Positions 16,188-25,406 of a stretch of 42,692 nt of DNA are shown here, piece by piece. The position numbers and the translations under genes were made by a program. This DNA comes from an uncultured Bulleidia sp. (GTDB lineage Bacteria > Bacillota_I > Bacilli_A > Erysipelotrichales > Erysipelotrichaceae): assembly GCA_934725105.1 (NCBI GenBank), contig CAKVBD010000020.1:1-42692 (forward strand), written 5' to 3'. The notes under the pieces were generated by a model. The model made no database searches. It saw nothing but the letters and a program-made list of their open reading frames with translations, and was not told where the DNA came from. Numbering within the stretch: the stretch's first letter is position 1; each line of letters starts with the position of its first letter.

Positions 16188-19100
16188 AAATATACGAAAC
16201 GCAAAAAAAGGATATCGTTAGACTGATCCAGAATACGAAAGGAAGATTCTTTTCACTTGTGGCAATTATCATTATTGGTGTTGCCTTTTTCGTCGGTGTA
16301 TCAGGCAGTTCATATATCATGGGAAAAAATGTGGATGCCTATACTGATGATACAAATTTAAAAGATATTACAATTTATTCAAATTATGGCTTTGATGATG
16401 AAGATGTAGATGCAATATCACAAATGAGTAAAGTTGATAAAGCAGAAGGCAGCAAGTTTGTTGATGTACTGGCAAGCAACTCTCGTATGTCAAAAGTTAC
16501 AAGAGTACATTCCTATGATGCAAATAATGAAATCAATCAGTTTGTATTAAAAGAAGGACGTCTTCCACAAAATAAAAATGAAGTTGTATGTGAAAGTGGA
16601 ACAGAGATGGCTGATCTTTTTGAGATTGGAGATGAAATTTCATTATCACGTCCTGAACATGACTTGTCCGACTTTTTAAGCGTTGAAAAAGTAAAAGTTG
16701 TTGGTCTAGTTGATACACCTTTATATATCAATGAAACAAAAGAAACTTCAACATTATCAAATCAATATATTGCGACATATATGTATATTCCTTCTGATGC
16801 ATTTTCTATGGATTATTTCACAGAAATCAATGTATTAACAAAACAAGGAAAGAGCTTGTATGCTTTTTCTGATGCATACAAAGATTATTGTGCAGAAGTA
16901 AAGGAAGATATCCAGGATCTAGGGATTGTTCAAAGTAAGCATAGAAGAGATACGATCATAGAACAGGCAAAGGAAAAATACCAGGAAGGGTATGAAGAAT
17001 ATAAAGATGCATTAAGAGAATTCAATGATGGCATCAAAGATGGAGAAAAACAATTAGAAGATGCGGAAGATGAACTGACAAGCGGAAAAGAACAGCTTGC
17101 TTCAGGAAAACAGACACTGATAGATTCTCAAAATACATTAAATGAACAAATCAGTTTGAATCAGGCAACACTCGATGAAAAACAAAACGAATTAAACCAG
17201 GCAAAAGCACAGCTGGAAGATGGCAAGAAGCAATTAGATGAACATGCAGATGAAATCAGTCAGGCAAAAAATCTGGTAAATATTTATGATACGTTAGGTT
17301 CTATCAAATCTCGTCTTCCTGAAGAAGACAAGGATCTCAGTGATGATCCACAATATCAGGAATTACTGGAACAGTTAAAGAAATTCAGTGAATTCCTTCC
17401 ACCAGACAGTAATTTAAATGATGGAAAGATTCTTGTTTCTACTGTTGCATCTATGATTGATAAAGCGCAGGCAAAAATCATTGAAGAGGCTGGCATGTCA
17501 ATCGATGAAATTCGCGCAAAGATCAAAGAATATGATGATGGCTTAGCACAATATGAACAAGGCATGGCACAAGTTATTTCTGGACAGTCACAGCTGGATG
17601 CTGCCTATCAGCAATTAGAAGCAACACGTTCTTCTTCCCAGTCACAAATTGATTCAGGATGGGCGGAAATCAAAAACAATACATCTAAAATCAACGAAGG
17701 AGAAACTTCTTTAGAAGAAGGAAAACAGACACTGGAAGAACAAAGACAAACTGGTCAGCAGAAGTTAAATGAAGCAAAAGAAAAGCTTGATAAGGCTAAA
17801 CAGGATATTGAAGATCTAGAAAAGGCTAAATGGACTGTTTTAGATCGTACACAGCATTATGGTATGGAAACATATTCTGGAACTGTGGATCAGATGGCCG
17901 CAATTGGTAATATTTTCCCAGTCTTCTTTTTCCTTGTTTCTGCTTTAGTTTGTCTTACAACAATGACGCGAATGATTGATGAAGAAAGAGGACAGATTGG
18001 AATATTAAGAGCACTTGGCTATACACAGTTTCAATGTGCATTTAAATATTTATTTTATGCATTTAGTGCAACTTTGATTGGGTGCATGATTGGTTCTGTC
18101 ATTGGTACATTAACATTTCCAAAAATCATCTATGAATCATGGAAAATGCTTTATATAGAACCAGACATGCATCTATATATTCCTTTCCATTTGATTGTTA
18201 TCGCAACGATTTCATTTCTTATTGTCATGTGTTTTACAACATACTATGTATGTCATCAATCCATGAAAGAAGTACCATCACAATTGTTGCGTCCAGCTTC
18301 TCCAAAGCTAGGAAAATCAACATTCATTGAACGTATTGGTTTTATCTGGAATCATTTATCATTTACGTGGAAAGTAACTGTTAGAAACCTATTACGCTAT
18401 AAGCGTCGTTTGATTATGACAGTGATTGGTGTTGGTGGATGTTCTGCTTTGATGGTCATTGGATTTGGGATTCGTGATTCTATCAATCAGATGGTAAAAC
18501 TACAGTTTACAGATATTACACACTATGATGGTTCGGCTAAAATCAATGCGGAAATATCAAGTGAAGACAAAAACGCACTGATTGAAACAGTGAATACTGA
18601 TAAAGGAGTAGCAAGCAATCTGACAGCAGTATCTTATACAGGGATTGTTACATTTAATGATGAAGATGAAACGGTACTGACACAGGTATTTGAAAACAAT
18701 GCAGAAATTGAACAGCTGTATACGTTACGTACAAGAAAAGGACATCAGCCAATTCCATTAACAGATGAAGGTATTATTATTTCTGAAAAGCTGTCTGAAG
18801 ATCTAAATATTCACGTTGGTGATGCGGTTACAATCGAAAGTAAAAAGGGTGTCAGAAAAAAAGTACAGGTTAGTGGAATCTGTGAAATGTATATCCAGCA
18901 TTATGCATTTATTTCTAAACCATTGTATGAAAAACTGTTTGATACAACATTAGAAGATGACACAATGTTTATTACATGTTCTACGGATGATTCTACGCAG
19001 CTGCAGAAGATGCTCGCAAATGATTCACATATTGATTCCATTAGTTTCTATGATGTCACTTTAGAGAATTTTAATCAGATGGTCAGCACATTGAATTATA

Positions 19101-19492
19101 TTATTATTGTATTGATTGTTTCTTCTATGGCATTGGCATTTGTTGTGCTAGGAAATTTGATGAATATCAATATTTCTGAAAGACAAAGAGAGATTGCAAC
19201 GCTCAAGGTACTAGGCTTTAGAAAGAAAGAAGTGCAGTCATATGTCTATAAAGAAAATAATGTACTGACATTGCTTGGATCAATTGCAGGGTTGCCTCTT
19301 GGTATTGCAATCCATCACTGGATCATGCGTGAATTGCAATTCTCGTATGTAATGTATGGTGTAGATGTTATGCCGCTCAGTTTATTCTTATCTGTCATAT
19401 TGACAGTAGCCTTTGGCATTCTTGTGAATCTTCTGATGCGTAAGAAACTTTCCGCAATTGAGATGGTAGAAAGCTTGAAGTCTGTGGAATGA
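16181..19492 (+). CDS. Giant FtsX-type ABC permease with coiled-coil ectodomain
   Basis: This 1103-residue membrane protein is the permease of the preceding ATPase. A first membrane helix lies at about 22-45 (FSLVAIIIIGVAFFVGVSGS). An extracytoplasmic MacB-like domain follows, and then a long coiled coil at about 260-560, rich in E, K and Q with repeated short heptad-like units such as QLEDAEDELTSGKEQLASGK. Three membrane helices at about 577-690 form the first FtsX domain. Another helix near 745, a second ectodomain and a C-terminal FtsX domain at about 970-1090 follow. The duplicated-FtsX layout matches MacB-superfamily permeases of Gram-positives. The coiled coil suggests an activator or tether reaching into the cell wall. 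No substrate can be assigned. Confidence 0.9.
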   Translation: MVKIYETQKKDIVRLIQNTKGRFFSLVAIIIIGVAFFVGVSGSSYIMGKNVDAYTDDTNLKDITIYSNYGFDDEDVDAISQMSKVDKAEGSKFVDVLASNSRMSKVTRVHSYDANNEINQFVLKEGRLPQNKNEVVCESGTEMADLFEIGDEISLSRPEHDLSDFLSVEKVKVVGLVDTPLYINETKETSTLSNQYIATYMYIPSDAFSMDYFTEINVLTKQGKSLYAFSDAYKDYCAEVKEDIQDLGIVQSKHRRDTIIEQAKEKYQEGYEEYKDALREFNDGIKDGEKQLEDAEDELTSGKEQLASGKQTLIDSQNTLNEQISLNQATLDEKQNELNQAKAQLEDGKKQLDEHADEISQAKNLVNIYDTLGSIKSRLPEEDKDLSDDPQYQELLEQLKKFSEFLPPDSNLNDGKILVSTVASMIDKAQAKIIEEAGMSIDEIRAKIKEYDDGLAQYEQGMAQVISGQSQLDAAYQQLEATRSSSQSQIDSGWAEIKNNTSKINEGETSLEEGKQTLEEQRQTGQQKLNEAKEKLDKAKQDIEDLEKAKWTVLDRTQHYGMETYSGTVDQMAAIGNIFPVFFFLVSALVCLTTMTRMIDEERGQIGILRALGYTQFQCAFKYLFYAFSATLIGCMIGSVIGTLTFPKIIYESWKMLYIEPDMHLYIPFHLIVIATISFLIVMCFTTYYVCHQSMKEVPSQLLRPASPKLGKSTFIERIGFIWNHLSFTWKVTVRNLLRYKRRLIMTVIGVGGCSALMVIGFGIRDSINQMVKLQFTDITHYDGSAKINAEISSEDKNALIETVNTDKGVASNLTAVSYTGIVTFNDEDETVLTQVFENNAEIEQLYTLRTRKGHQPIPLTDEGIIISEKLSEDLNIHVGDAVTIESKKGVRKKVQVSGICEMYIQHYAFISKPLYEKLFDTTLEDDTMFITCSTDDSTQLQKMLANDSHIDSISFYDVTLENFNQMVSTLNYIIIVLIVSSMALAFVVLGNLMNINISERQREIATLKVLGFRKKEVQSYVYKENNVLTLLGSIAGLPLGIAIHHWIMRELQFSYVMYGVDVMPLSLFLSVILTVAFGILVNLLMRKKLSAIEMVESLKSVE

Positions 19493-19734
19493 ATTATGTA
19501 TATATACTCGAATGTGAAGATGGTTCCTATTACACAGGCTGGACAAATGATCTCAATAGACGCTTTGAAATGCATTGTAAAGGAAAAGGTGCAAAATATA
19601 CGAGAACGCATCATCCGCGTCGAATTGCATATTTTGAAGAATTTGAAGATCGTATTCAGGCAATGAAAAGAGAATATGAAATCAAACAGTTTTCACATCT
19701 TCAAAAAGAAAAACTAATCAAAGAAAACAAGTGA
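19489..19734 (+). CDS. GIY-YIG nuclease domain protein (UPF0213/YazA-like)
   Basis: A stand-alone GIY-YIG fold of 81 residues. The core reads YVYILECEDGSYYTGWT, with the catalytic Arg in NDLNRRFEMH and the later Glu in YFEEFEDRIQAMKREYEIKQ. The family (B. subtilis YazA, E. coli YhbQ) is small and its biological role is poorly known; structure-specific DNA cleavage has been proposed. The ATG overlaps the permease stop codon by four bases (ATGA), which suggests coupled translation, although a functional link with the transporter is not implied by known biology. A strong terminator follows. Confidence 0.88.
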   Translation: MNYVYILECEDGSYYTGWTNDLNRRFEMHCKGKGAKYTRTHHPRRIAYFEEFEDRIQAMKREYEIKQFSHLQKEKLIKENK

Positions 19735-19760
19735 TGAATCAGGATTCATCGCTTGTTTTT
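19724..19760 (+). terminator. Terminator of the ABC/GIY-YIG unit
   Basis: A 16-bp stem (left arm 19724-19739, right arm 19744-19759, one G-U pair) with a 4-nt loop is followed by T. The left arm includes the last codons and stop of the GIY-YIG gene. Confidence 0.88.
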
Positions 19761-19795
19761 AAGTGTAAATATTCATAGTTTTATATAGCTATCTG

Positions 19796-19804
19796 TGATA
19801 TAAT
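19796..19804 (+). promoter_or_regulatory. Extended -10 promoter of pnp
   Basis: TGATATAAT combines a TGN extension with a perfect TATAAT. The -35 region at 17 bp distance (TAGTTT, 19776-19781) is weak, as expected for extended -10 promoters. The start codon is 56 bp downstream. Confidence 0.6.
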
Positions 19805-19859
19805 TGCTAACGTTACGTGATTAAAAAAGTCGAATAGTGAAAAGGAAAAGAAAAGAAAA

Positions 19860-22088
19860 ATGGAAAAGTTTAAGAAAAGCTGGGAATTTCACGGTAGAAC
19901 ATTAACAGTTGAAAATGGTGAAATTGCCAAACAGGCAGGAGGAAGTGTTGTTGTTAGATACGATGATACAGTTGTATTATCTGTAGCTACTGCAAGTAAT
20001 CAGGCAAAGGATACAGACTTCTTCCCATTAACAGTTTTGTACAATGAAAAAATGTACGCTGCAGGAAAGATTCCTGGAGGATTTTTAAGAAGAGAAGGCA
20101 GACCAACAGAGCATGCTACTTTAACTGCTCGTTTGATTGATAGACCAATTCGTCCTTTATTTGCGGAAGGTTTCCGTAATGAAGTACAGGTCGTAAATAC
20201 AGTCATGTCTTGTGATCCAGATGCAAGTAGTGAAATGACTGCTTTATTTGGTTCTTCATTAGCACTTTGTGTATCTAACATTCCATTCAACGGTCCAGTT
20301 GCTGGTGTCGTTGTTGCGAAAGTTGACGATGAATATGTTATTAACCCATCTGTTGAACAGGCTGAAAGAGCAGTATTGTCTTTGACAGTTGCTGGTACAA
20401 AGCAGGCAATCAACATGGTTGAAGCTGGTGCAAAAGAAGTCAGTGAAGAAGAAATGTTAACTGCTTTACAGATTGGACATGATGCAATCAAGGAATTGTG
20501 TGCAATCGAAGAAGAAGTTATTGCTGAATGTGCAAAGGAAAAGATGGAAGTTGTTCTTTATGAAATTGATCCATCTATCAAGGCATATGTTGATGAACAT
20601 GCTGCTGATGAAATTCGTAAGGCTGTTTCTATCAAGGGTAAGCTTGAAAGCTATGGCCGTATTGAAGAATTAAAGAACCAGATGGTTGAAGAAATCGGTG
20701 CAATGGAATATGAAGATGAAGCTGCACAGATCAAAGCACAGAAGCAGGCTGCTGAATATTGTGTAGAAGTTGAAGCTGCTGAAATCAGAAGATTGATTTC
20801 TGAAGATAAGGTTAGACCAGATGGTCGTAAGCTTGATGAATTACGTCCATTAAACTCACAGGTTGATTTATTGCCACGTGTACATGGTTCTGCTATGTTC
20901 ACTCGTGGAGAAACACAGGTTATTTCTGTTACAACATTAGGTCCTCTATCTGATGCACAGTTAGTAGAAGATCTAACAACAGTTACAGAAAAGAGATTCA
21001 TGCATCAGTATAACTTCCCACCATTCTCTGTTGGTGAAGTTGGCAGAATGGGTACACCAGGTCGTAGAGAAATCGGACACGGTGCATTAGGTGAAAGAGC
21101 ACTTCTTCAGGTATTGCCATCTGTAGAAGAATTCCCATATACAATCCGTACAGTTGCTGAAGTATGTGAATCTAACGGTTCTTCTTCTCAGGCATCTATC
21201 TGTGCTGGAACAATGTCATTAATGGCAGCTGGTGTTCCAATCAAGAGAATGGTTGCTGGTGTAGCAATGGGTTTGATTACTGTTGGTGATACATATTCTA
21301 TCTTGACTGATATTCAGGGTGCAGAAGACCACTATGGCGATATGGACTTTAAGGTAGCTGGTACACGTGAAGGTATTACAGCTTTACAGATGGATATCAA
21401 GGTTACAGGTATTTCTATGGATATCTTAAGAGAAGCTCTTGCACAGGCACATAAGGGCAGAATGCAGATCTTAGATAACATGGAAGCTACAATCAGTGAA
21501 CCACGTAAGGAACTATCTAAGTGGGCTCCTAAGTTCTCTACATTTACAATTCCAACAGACAAGATCAGAATTGTCATTGGCAAGGGTGGAGAAACAATTG
21601 ATAAGATCATTGCTGAATGCGATAACGTTAAGATCGACATTGATGATAATGGCAAGGTAGTTCTCTATCATACAAGTCAGGAAGTTCTTGATAAGACAAG
21701 ACAGATGATTGAAGACCTCATTCGTGAAGCTAAGGTTGGCGAAGAATATGATGCAGTTGTATCTGAAGTACGTGATTCATTTGCATTCGTTACATTATTT
21801 GGCTCTACAGATGGACTTCTACATGTATCTCAGCTGAAGTGGGAAAGAGTAGATGATATCAAGAATGAACTGCATGTTGGTGATACAGTTCATGTTAAGG
21901 TCATCAATATTGATGAAAGTGGAAAGATCAAGGTATCTGCAAAGGAATGTCTTGAAAAGCCAGAAGGTTATGTAGAACCACAGAAGCCTTCTCGTCCACA
22001 CAAAGGTGAAAGAAGAAGTTTCAAGCCTCAGAATGAAGCAAACGTTGAAAAGCGTGTATTCAAGAAAAAGGAAGAAACTGCAGAATAA
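19860..22088 (+). CDS. pnp: Polyribonucleotide nucleotidyltransferase (PNPase)
   Basis: PNPase is a phosphorolytic 3'-5' exoribonuclease and degradosome component. The 742 residues contain two RNase PH-like domains. The first carries GGFLRREGRPTEHATLTARL and RPIRPLF, the second SVTTLGPLSDAQ and GRREIGHGALGERAL. The catalytic region of the second domain reads DIQGAEDHYGDMDFKVAGT. A KH domain follows with VIGKGGETIDKII, then an S1 domain from about residue 625, and a basic tail. The ribosome binding site AAAGGAAAAG is rather far upstream in a purine-rich leader. It is a single-gene unit ending at a clear terminator. Confidence 0.97.
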   Translation: MEKFKKSWEFHGRTLTVENGEIAKQAGGSVVVRYDDTVVLSVATASNQAKDTDFFPLTVLYNEKMYAAGKIPGGFLRREGRPTEHATLTARLIDRPIRPLFAEGFRNEVQVVNTVMSCDPDASSEMTALFGSSLALCVSNIPFNGPVAGVVVAKVDDEYVINPSVEQAERAVLSLTVAGTKQAINMVEAGAKEVSEEEMLTALQIGHDAIKELCAIEEEVIAECAKEKMEVVLYEIDPSIKAYVDEHAADEIRKAVSIKGKLESYGRIEELKNQMVEEIGAMEYEDEAAQIKAQKQAAEYCVEVEAAEIRRLISEDKVRPDGRKLDELRPLNSQVDLLPRVHGSAMFTRGETQVISVTTLGPLSDAQLVEDLTTVTEKRFMHQYNFPPFSVGEVGRMGTPGRREIGHGALGERALLQVLPSVEEFPYTIRTVAEVCESNGSSSQASICAGTMSLMAAGVPIKRMVAGVAMGLITVGDTYSILTDIQGAEDHYGDMDFKVAGTREGITALQMDIKVTGISMDILREALAQAHKGRMQILDNMEATISEPRKELSKWAPKFSTFTIPTDKIRIVIGKGGETIDKIIAECDNVKIDIDDNGKVVLYHTSQEVLDKTRQMIEDLIREAKVGEEYDAVVSEVRDSFAFVTLFGSTDGLLHVSQLKWERVDDIKNELHVGDTVHVKVINIDESGKIKVSAKECLEKPEGYVEPQKPSRPHKGERRSFKPQNEANVEKRVFKKKEETAE

Positions 22089-22093
22089 TTGAC

Positions 22094-22117
22094 AGGCCTC
22101 ATTTGAGGCCTTTCTTT
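22094..22117 (+). terminator. pnp terminator
   Basis: AGGCCTC (22094-22100) and GAGGCCT (22105-22111) form a GC-rich 7-bp stem with an ATTT loop, followed by TTCTTT. Confidence 0.85.
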
Positions 22118-22132
22118 GATTAAGGAGGGAAT

Positions 22133-23074
22133 ATGAAAAAAGGAATACTGATATTGGTTTTGGGTTTGTTATTGTCTTCTTGTCAAAGTAAAGTGATTCG
22201 CTATACAAGTGCGGATGTTTCTGATTACAACCTGCAGACAACAAAGTCATCAAAAGCAAAGATGATCAGTGTGAAAAAAGTAAACAAAGATACGGTATGG
22301 ACGTTTCAGGAATCTTTTGATCGCGGATTGCAATGGCAGACAATTGATCATCATACAATGGATTCTGCTTCGTTTTATGAAACAAATGTATTGATGAATA
22401 ACTATCAGACAATTGTGATGGATCATTATTTATCTTCTTATGAAGAATTATGCAAGTTTTTTAATATATCCTATCGTTTCATGGATGGATATAAATCAGA
22501 AATTATTTTCTTGAAAGACTTTAAAAATCGTGATGAATTGAAACAAGGATATACATTACTAATGGATTTTCAAAGTGGTGTCATTGAAGAAAATGCACAA
22601 TATTCTGATAAAACATTAAACTATCCACTGCATGTCAAATTCACAAACGGAAAAGAAGTAATTTCGATTTCTGATGTAAAAAACTTTGAAGAAATTGATA
22701 CACCACATTTATTGAATAGTGTGATTTATCAAAACTATGATGCACTTGTTGATTATTCCAAACAGGAAATTGCTTCCTGCAAGAATGATTTAGATCAAAT
22801 TTATATTAGAGCGAATGATGAAGATTCATGGACTGCTTTAGATGTTTATACATATGCAAAACAGTATCAGATTGCTTCAACAGTTTTATATGACATTCTA
22901 CAAGAAAAAAACTTAGAAGATATTACAGTGGAAGGTACAAGAGACAGCTATACAGTTTCTAGTAAAGATACTGATTATGGTCATTTTGAACATCGCATGA
23001 TTCCATTCTATGTTGCGCAGAAAATAACAAATATGCAGTTTAGTACAAATGTGAATGAAACGGCTATGGATTGA
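22133..23074 (+). CDS. Lipoprotein of unknown function
   Basis: The N-terminus MKKGILILVLGLLLSSCQSK is a classic type II signal peptide with the lipobox LSSC, so the mature protein should be lipid-anchored outside the membrane at Cys 17. The rest (about 296 residues) is hydrophilic, without membrane segments or a motif I recognise. It contains several aromatic and acidic stretches, such as YEELCKFFNISYRFMDGYK. TAAGGAGGGAAT precedes the ATG. It lies between the pnp terminator and trmB, which has its own promoter, so it appears to be a separate gene. A similar lipoprotein gene lies just downstream of trmB. Confidence 0.85.
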   Translation: MKKGILILVLGLLLSSCQSKVIRYTSADVSDYNLQTTKSSKAKMISVKKVNKDTVWTFQESFDRGLQWQTIDHHTMDSASFYETNVLMNNYQTIVMDHYLSSYEELCKFFNISYRFMDGYKSEIIFLKDFKNRDELKQGYTLLMDFQSGVIEENAQYSDKTLNYPLHVKFTNGKEVISISDVKNFEEIDTPHLLNSVIYQNYDALVDYSKQEIASCKNDLDQIYIRANDEDSWTALDVYTYAKQYQIASTVLYDILQEKNLEDITVEGTRDSYTVSSKDTDYGHFEHRMIPFYVAQKITNMQFSTNVNETAMD

Positions 23075-23100
23075 GTATCTTATCATTTCCATGGTAAAAT
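23071..23100 (+). promoter_or_regulatory. Predicted promoter of trmB
   Basis: TTGAGT (23071-23076) and TAAAAT (23095-23100) have an 18-bp spacer. The -35 box overlaps the stop codon of the preceding lipoprotein gene. Confidence 0.5.
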
Positions 23101-23123
23101 AACGATGATTTGAGGTATTACAT

Positions 23124-23774
23124 ATGAGAATGAGAAAAAAGAAATGGGCAGAAGGATGGATGGAAGAACATTCTGACTATATTACAAATACGCCTGCTGA
23201 CTATAAAGGTCAATGGAAGAAGATGCTGAATAAAGATATTCTTCATGTTGAAATTGGTATGGGTAAAGGGGATTATCTTCGTCAGATGTCCAAGATGTAT
23301 CCAGAAGCTGCATGGGTAGGTATTGAAAGAGATCCAAGTGCTGCAGCGGTTGCCGCAAGAAAAGCAGTGGAAGAAAACTATGACTTGTCTAACAATCATA
23401 TGATCTGTGGAAATGCTGAATTTATGCTTGACTGGTTTGAAGAAAATGAAATTGATGTCATTCATTTGAATTTTTCTGATCCATGGCCAAAGAAGCACTA
23501 TCATAAAAGAAGACTTTCTTCTGAAAAATTTTTAAATATTTATAAGACACTTTTGAATGAAAATGGAAAGATATTAATGAAGACAGATAATAAAGATCTG
23601 TTTGAAGACAGTGTTCTATATTTTTTGCAGAATGGTTTTACATTGACAGATTTTTCTGTTGATTTCAGAAGAGAAGAACATCCTGAAGATGCAATTACAG
23701 AATATGAAAGCAAGTTTATGGAACAAGGTTTACCAATCTATCGATTATGTGCAGTTGTTGATCATAAAGAGTGA
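23124..23774 (+). CDS. trmB: tRNA (guanine(46)-N7)-methyltransferase
   Basis: TrmB makes m7G46 in the tRNA variable loop using SAM. The 216-residue protein begins MRMRKKKWAEGW and has the SAM motif HVEIGMGKGDYL. The family signature NFSDPWPKKHYHKRRL is followed by ILMKTDN, and the C-terminal TEYESKFMEQGLPIYRL is typical. GAGG lies upstream of the ATG. In Bacillus, trmB is also on the map segment leading to murC-ytxG-ytxH-ccpA-tyrS, so this order is conserved. Confidence 0.96.
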   Translation: MRMRKKKWAEGWMEEHSDYITNTPADYKGQWKKMLNKDILHVEIGMGKGDYLRQMSKMYPEAAWVGIERDPSAAAVAARKAVEENYDLSNNHMICGNAEFMLDWFEENEIDVIHLNFSDPWPKKHYHKRRLSSEKFLNIYKTLLNENGKILMKTDNKDLFEDSVLYFLQNGFTLTDFSVDFRREEHPEDAITEYESKFMEQGLPIYRLCAVVDHKE

Positions 23775-23779
23775 ATATC

Positions 23780-24493
23780 ATGAAAAGAGTTATTTGTATA
23801 TTGATCTTAGCGATGAGCTTATGTGGATGCACTGTAAAAAAGAACATTCAATTAGAAGATGAAATCAATACTGTCTTGCAACAGGCATTATCCGCAAAGA
23901 TCTTTGATCCAAATATGAATAAACCATTGTATTCCTATTATCTTGCACCATCGATTGGCAGACACACATCTACTTCAATTTCTACAGTGCTGAATGATCA
24001 TGGAAAACGATTTGTGATGAATTTAAATATTGCTTCTATTACACAGAAAGATGATGCAACATCTAATACAGAACTTGTCAGTTTTCTTGATCCTATTGTT
24101 CATAGTGAAGGTGAATATGTAGATAGTGAAGAAGCAACACATCGATATGTCGTAAACGTCTATGAAAAGAATGGATGGTATATGACAGAATTTACAAGTG
24201 ATACGGTAATCTTTTATGCAGTGCTAGATGCGTTGAGTTCTGTGGAAGTTGTAAAAGATATGATGCAGATTGCTAGAAGTGTTAAAGTCAATGATGCCAA
24301 AGTCATTGATGCTTACGCAAATAGAAATACAGTCAATTATAAATCTGAAAAAATTGAATTATTTAAACAAGTTGTTCCTGAAAGTGGAAGAATTGAAGAA
24401 CTGTTTGAAGAACCATCCAGCAAAGAAGATACATCTCAACGTAACGAAGATGGACCAAAACAGTTTACAAATTCTGAGGATGTTTCAGAATAA
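23780..24493 (+). CDS. Lipoprotein of unknown function
   Basis: The chosen ATG at 23780 gives MKRVICILILAMSLCGCTVK, a type II signal peptide with lipobox LCGC. A GTG nine bases earlier, overlapping the trmB stop, would add three residues and is less likely. The mature part (about 220 residues) is hydrophilic and ends in a P/S/E/D-rich tail (EEPSSKEDTSQRNEDGPK). I recognise no family. Lying 5 bp behind trmB, it is probably co-transcribed with it. It is likely attached to the outer face of the membrane. Confidence 0.83.
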   Translation: MKRVICILILAMSLCGCTVKKNIQLEDEINTVLQQALSAKIFDPNMNKPLYSYYLAPSIGRHTSTSISTVLNDHGKRFVMNLNIASITQKDDATSNTELVSFLDPIVHSEGEYVDSEEATHRYVVNVYEKNGWYMTEFTSDTVIFYAVLDALSSVEVVKDMMQIARSVKVNDAKVIDAYANRNTVNYKSEKIELFKQVVPESGRIEELFEEPSSKEDTSQRNEDGPKQFTNSEDVSE

Positions 24494-24515
24494 GGCTTAA
24501 AAATCATATATTTTG

Positions 24516-24524
24516 TGATAAAAT
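24516..24524 (+). promoter_or_regulatory. Extended -10 promoter before the SPIFG protein and murC
   Basis: TGATAAAAT, with TTAAAA (24497-24502) as a weak -35 box at 16 bp. The coding start is 52 bp downstream and has GGAAAGGAGA. Confidence 0.5.
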
Positions 24525-24575
24525 TATTCATGGATTATTGTCACAAAACGAATATGACGGGAAAGGAGATCCATA

Positions 24576-25406
24576 ATGTTAAAAAAATTACAGAATCTTT
24601 TATTCGAAGAAGATGATGATATGGAAGATGAAGAGGAAGAAATTGAAGAAAAACCTAAACGTGTCAAGAAAGAGCACCATGTTGTTCCAGAACAACAGCC
24701 AGTTGTAGAACCTGTTGCTCCAGCACCTGTTCAACCTGCTCCTGCCGTTAGGAACGAACAGCCATCTTTCAATAATATTGATGTAAATCAGCCAGTTGCT
24801 GAAAAGCCAGTAGAACCTTCTTTTGATTCTTTATTCCAGGTAGAGCAGAAAGAAGAACCAAAGCCAGCAAAGAAACTTGGCATTACATTAACAGAAGAAA
24901 AAGTGGAAGAAAAACCAGTTGTGAAATCAACAGAAAAGTCAGTTGCTAAACCAGTTACAAAGAGCAAGCCAAAGCCAGCTCCAACAGTAACAGGCTACCA
25001 GTTTAAACCAGTTATTTCACCAATTTTCGGCGTTGATGAAAAGGATTTAAACGCTGTGAAGAATACTGCTCGCAAGTACAGTGCACCAGAAAAAATCAAG
25101 AATGATTCTAATATCACTCCAATTATTTCTCCAATGTATGGTGCTGATTCAGAAGATGCACCTAGCATGATTGCAGATACTGTTGAAAAGAGCGAAGTAT
25201 TGGAAAAGACAGTTGGCAATGCAAAGAATTATAAAGCTGAAGATGATATCCCTGAATTCTCATTAGATGATATTCTATTAGCTAGTGACAATGAATTTAA
25301 AGAAGATATTCATCCAGAAGCATCAGCACCAAAAAAACAGCCAGTAAATGATCAGACAATGGTTTTAGACAAGACATTGTTCCCAGATGATGAAGGTCTA
25401 GACTAA
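24576..25406 (+). CDS. Disordered acidic protein with repeated SPIFG-type motif
   Basis: I do not recognise an enzyme. The 276 residues look largely disordered. They have a short amphipathic N-terminus (MLKKLQNLLFEEDDD), a run of acidic residues, and a P/V/E/Q-rich linker. Two copies of a short motif follow: FKPVISPIFG at about residue 147 and TPIISPMYG at about 185, each preceded or followed by charged stretches. The conserved-looking C-terminal segments are EFSLDDILLASDNEF and the final MVLDKTLFPDDEGLD. The architecture suggests a scaffold that binds partners through short linear motifs. GGAAAGGAG precedes the ATG, and the stop overlaps the murC start (TAATG). It occupies the place between trmB and murC where Bacillus has a DNA translocase gene. 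Confidence 0.85.
   Translation: MLKKLQNLLFEEDDDMEDEEEEIEEKPKRVKKEHHVVPEQQPVVEPVAPAPVQPAPAVRNEQPSFNNIDVNQPVAEKPVEPSFDSLFQVEQKEEPKPAKKLGITLTEEKVEEKPVVKSTEKSVAKPVTKSKPKPAPTVTGYQFKPVISPIFGVDEKDLNAVKNTARKYSAPEKIKNDSNITPIISPMYGADSEDAPSMIADTVEKSEVLEKTVGNAKNYKAEDDIPEFSLDDILLASDNEFKEDIHPEASAPKKQPVNDQTMVLDKTLFPDDEGLD

Noticed and set aside
20000..20491. Long minus-strand frame opposite pnp (163 codons)
   Set aside because: It is fully antisense to a highly conserved pnp region and has a composition typical of a shadow frame.
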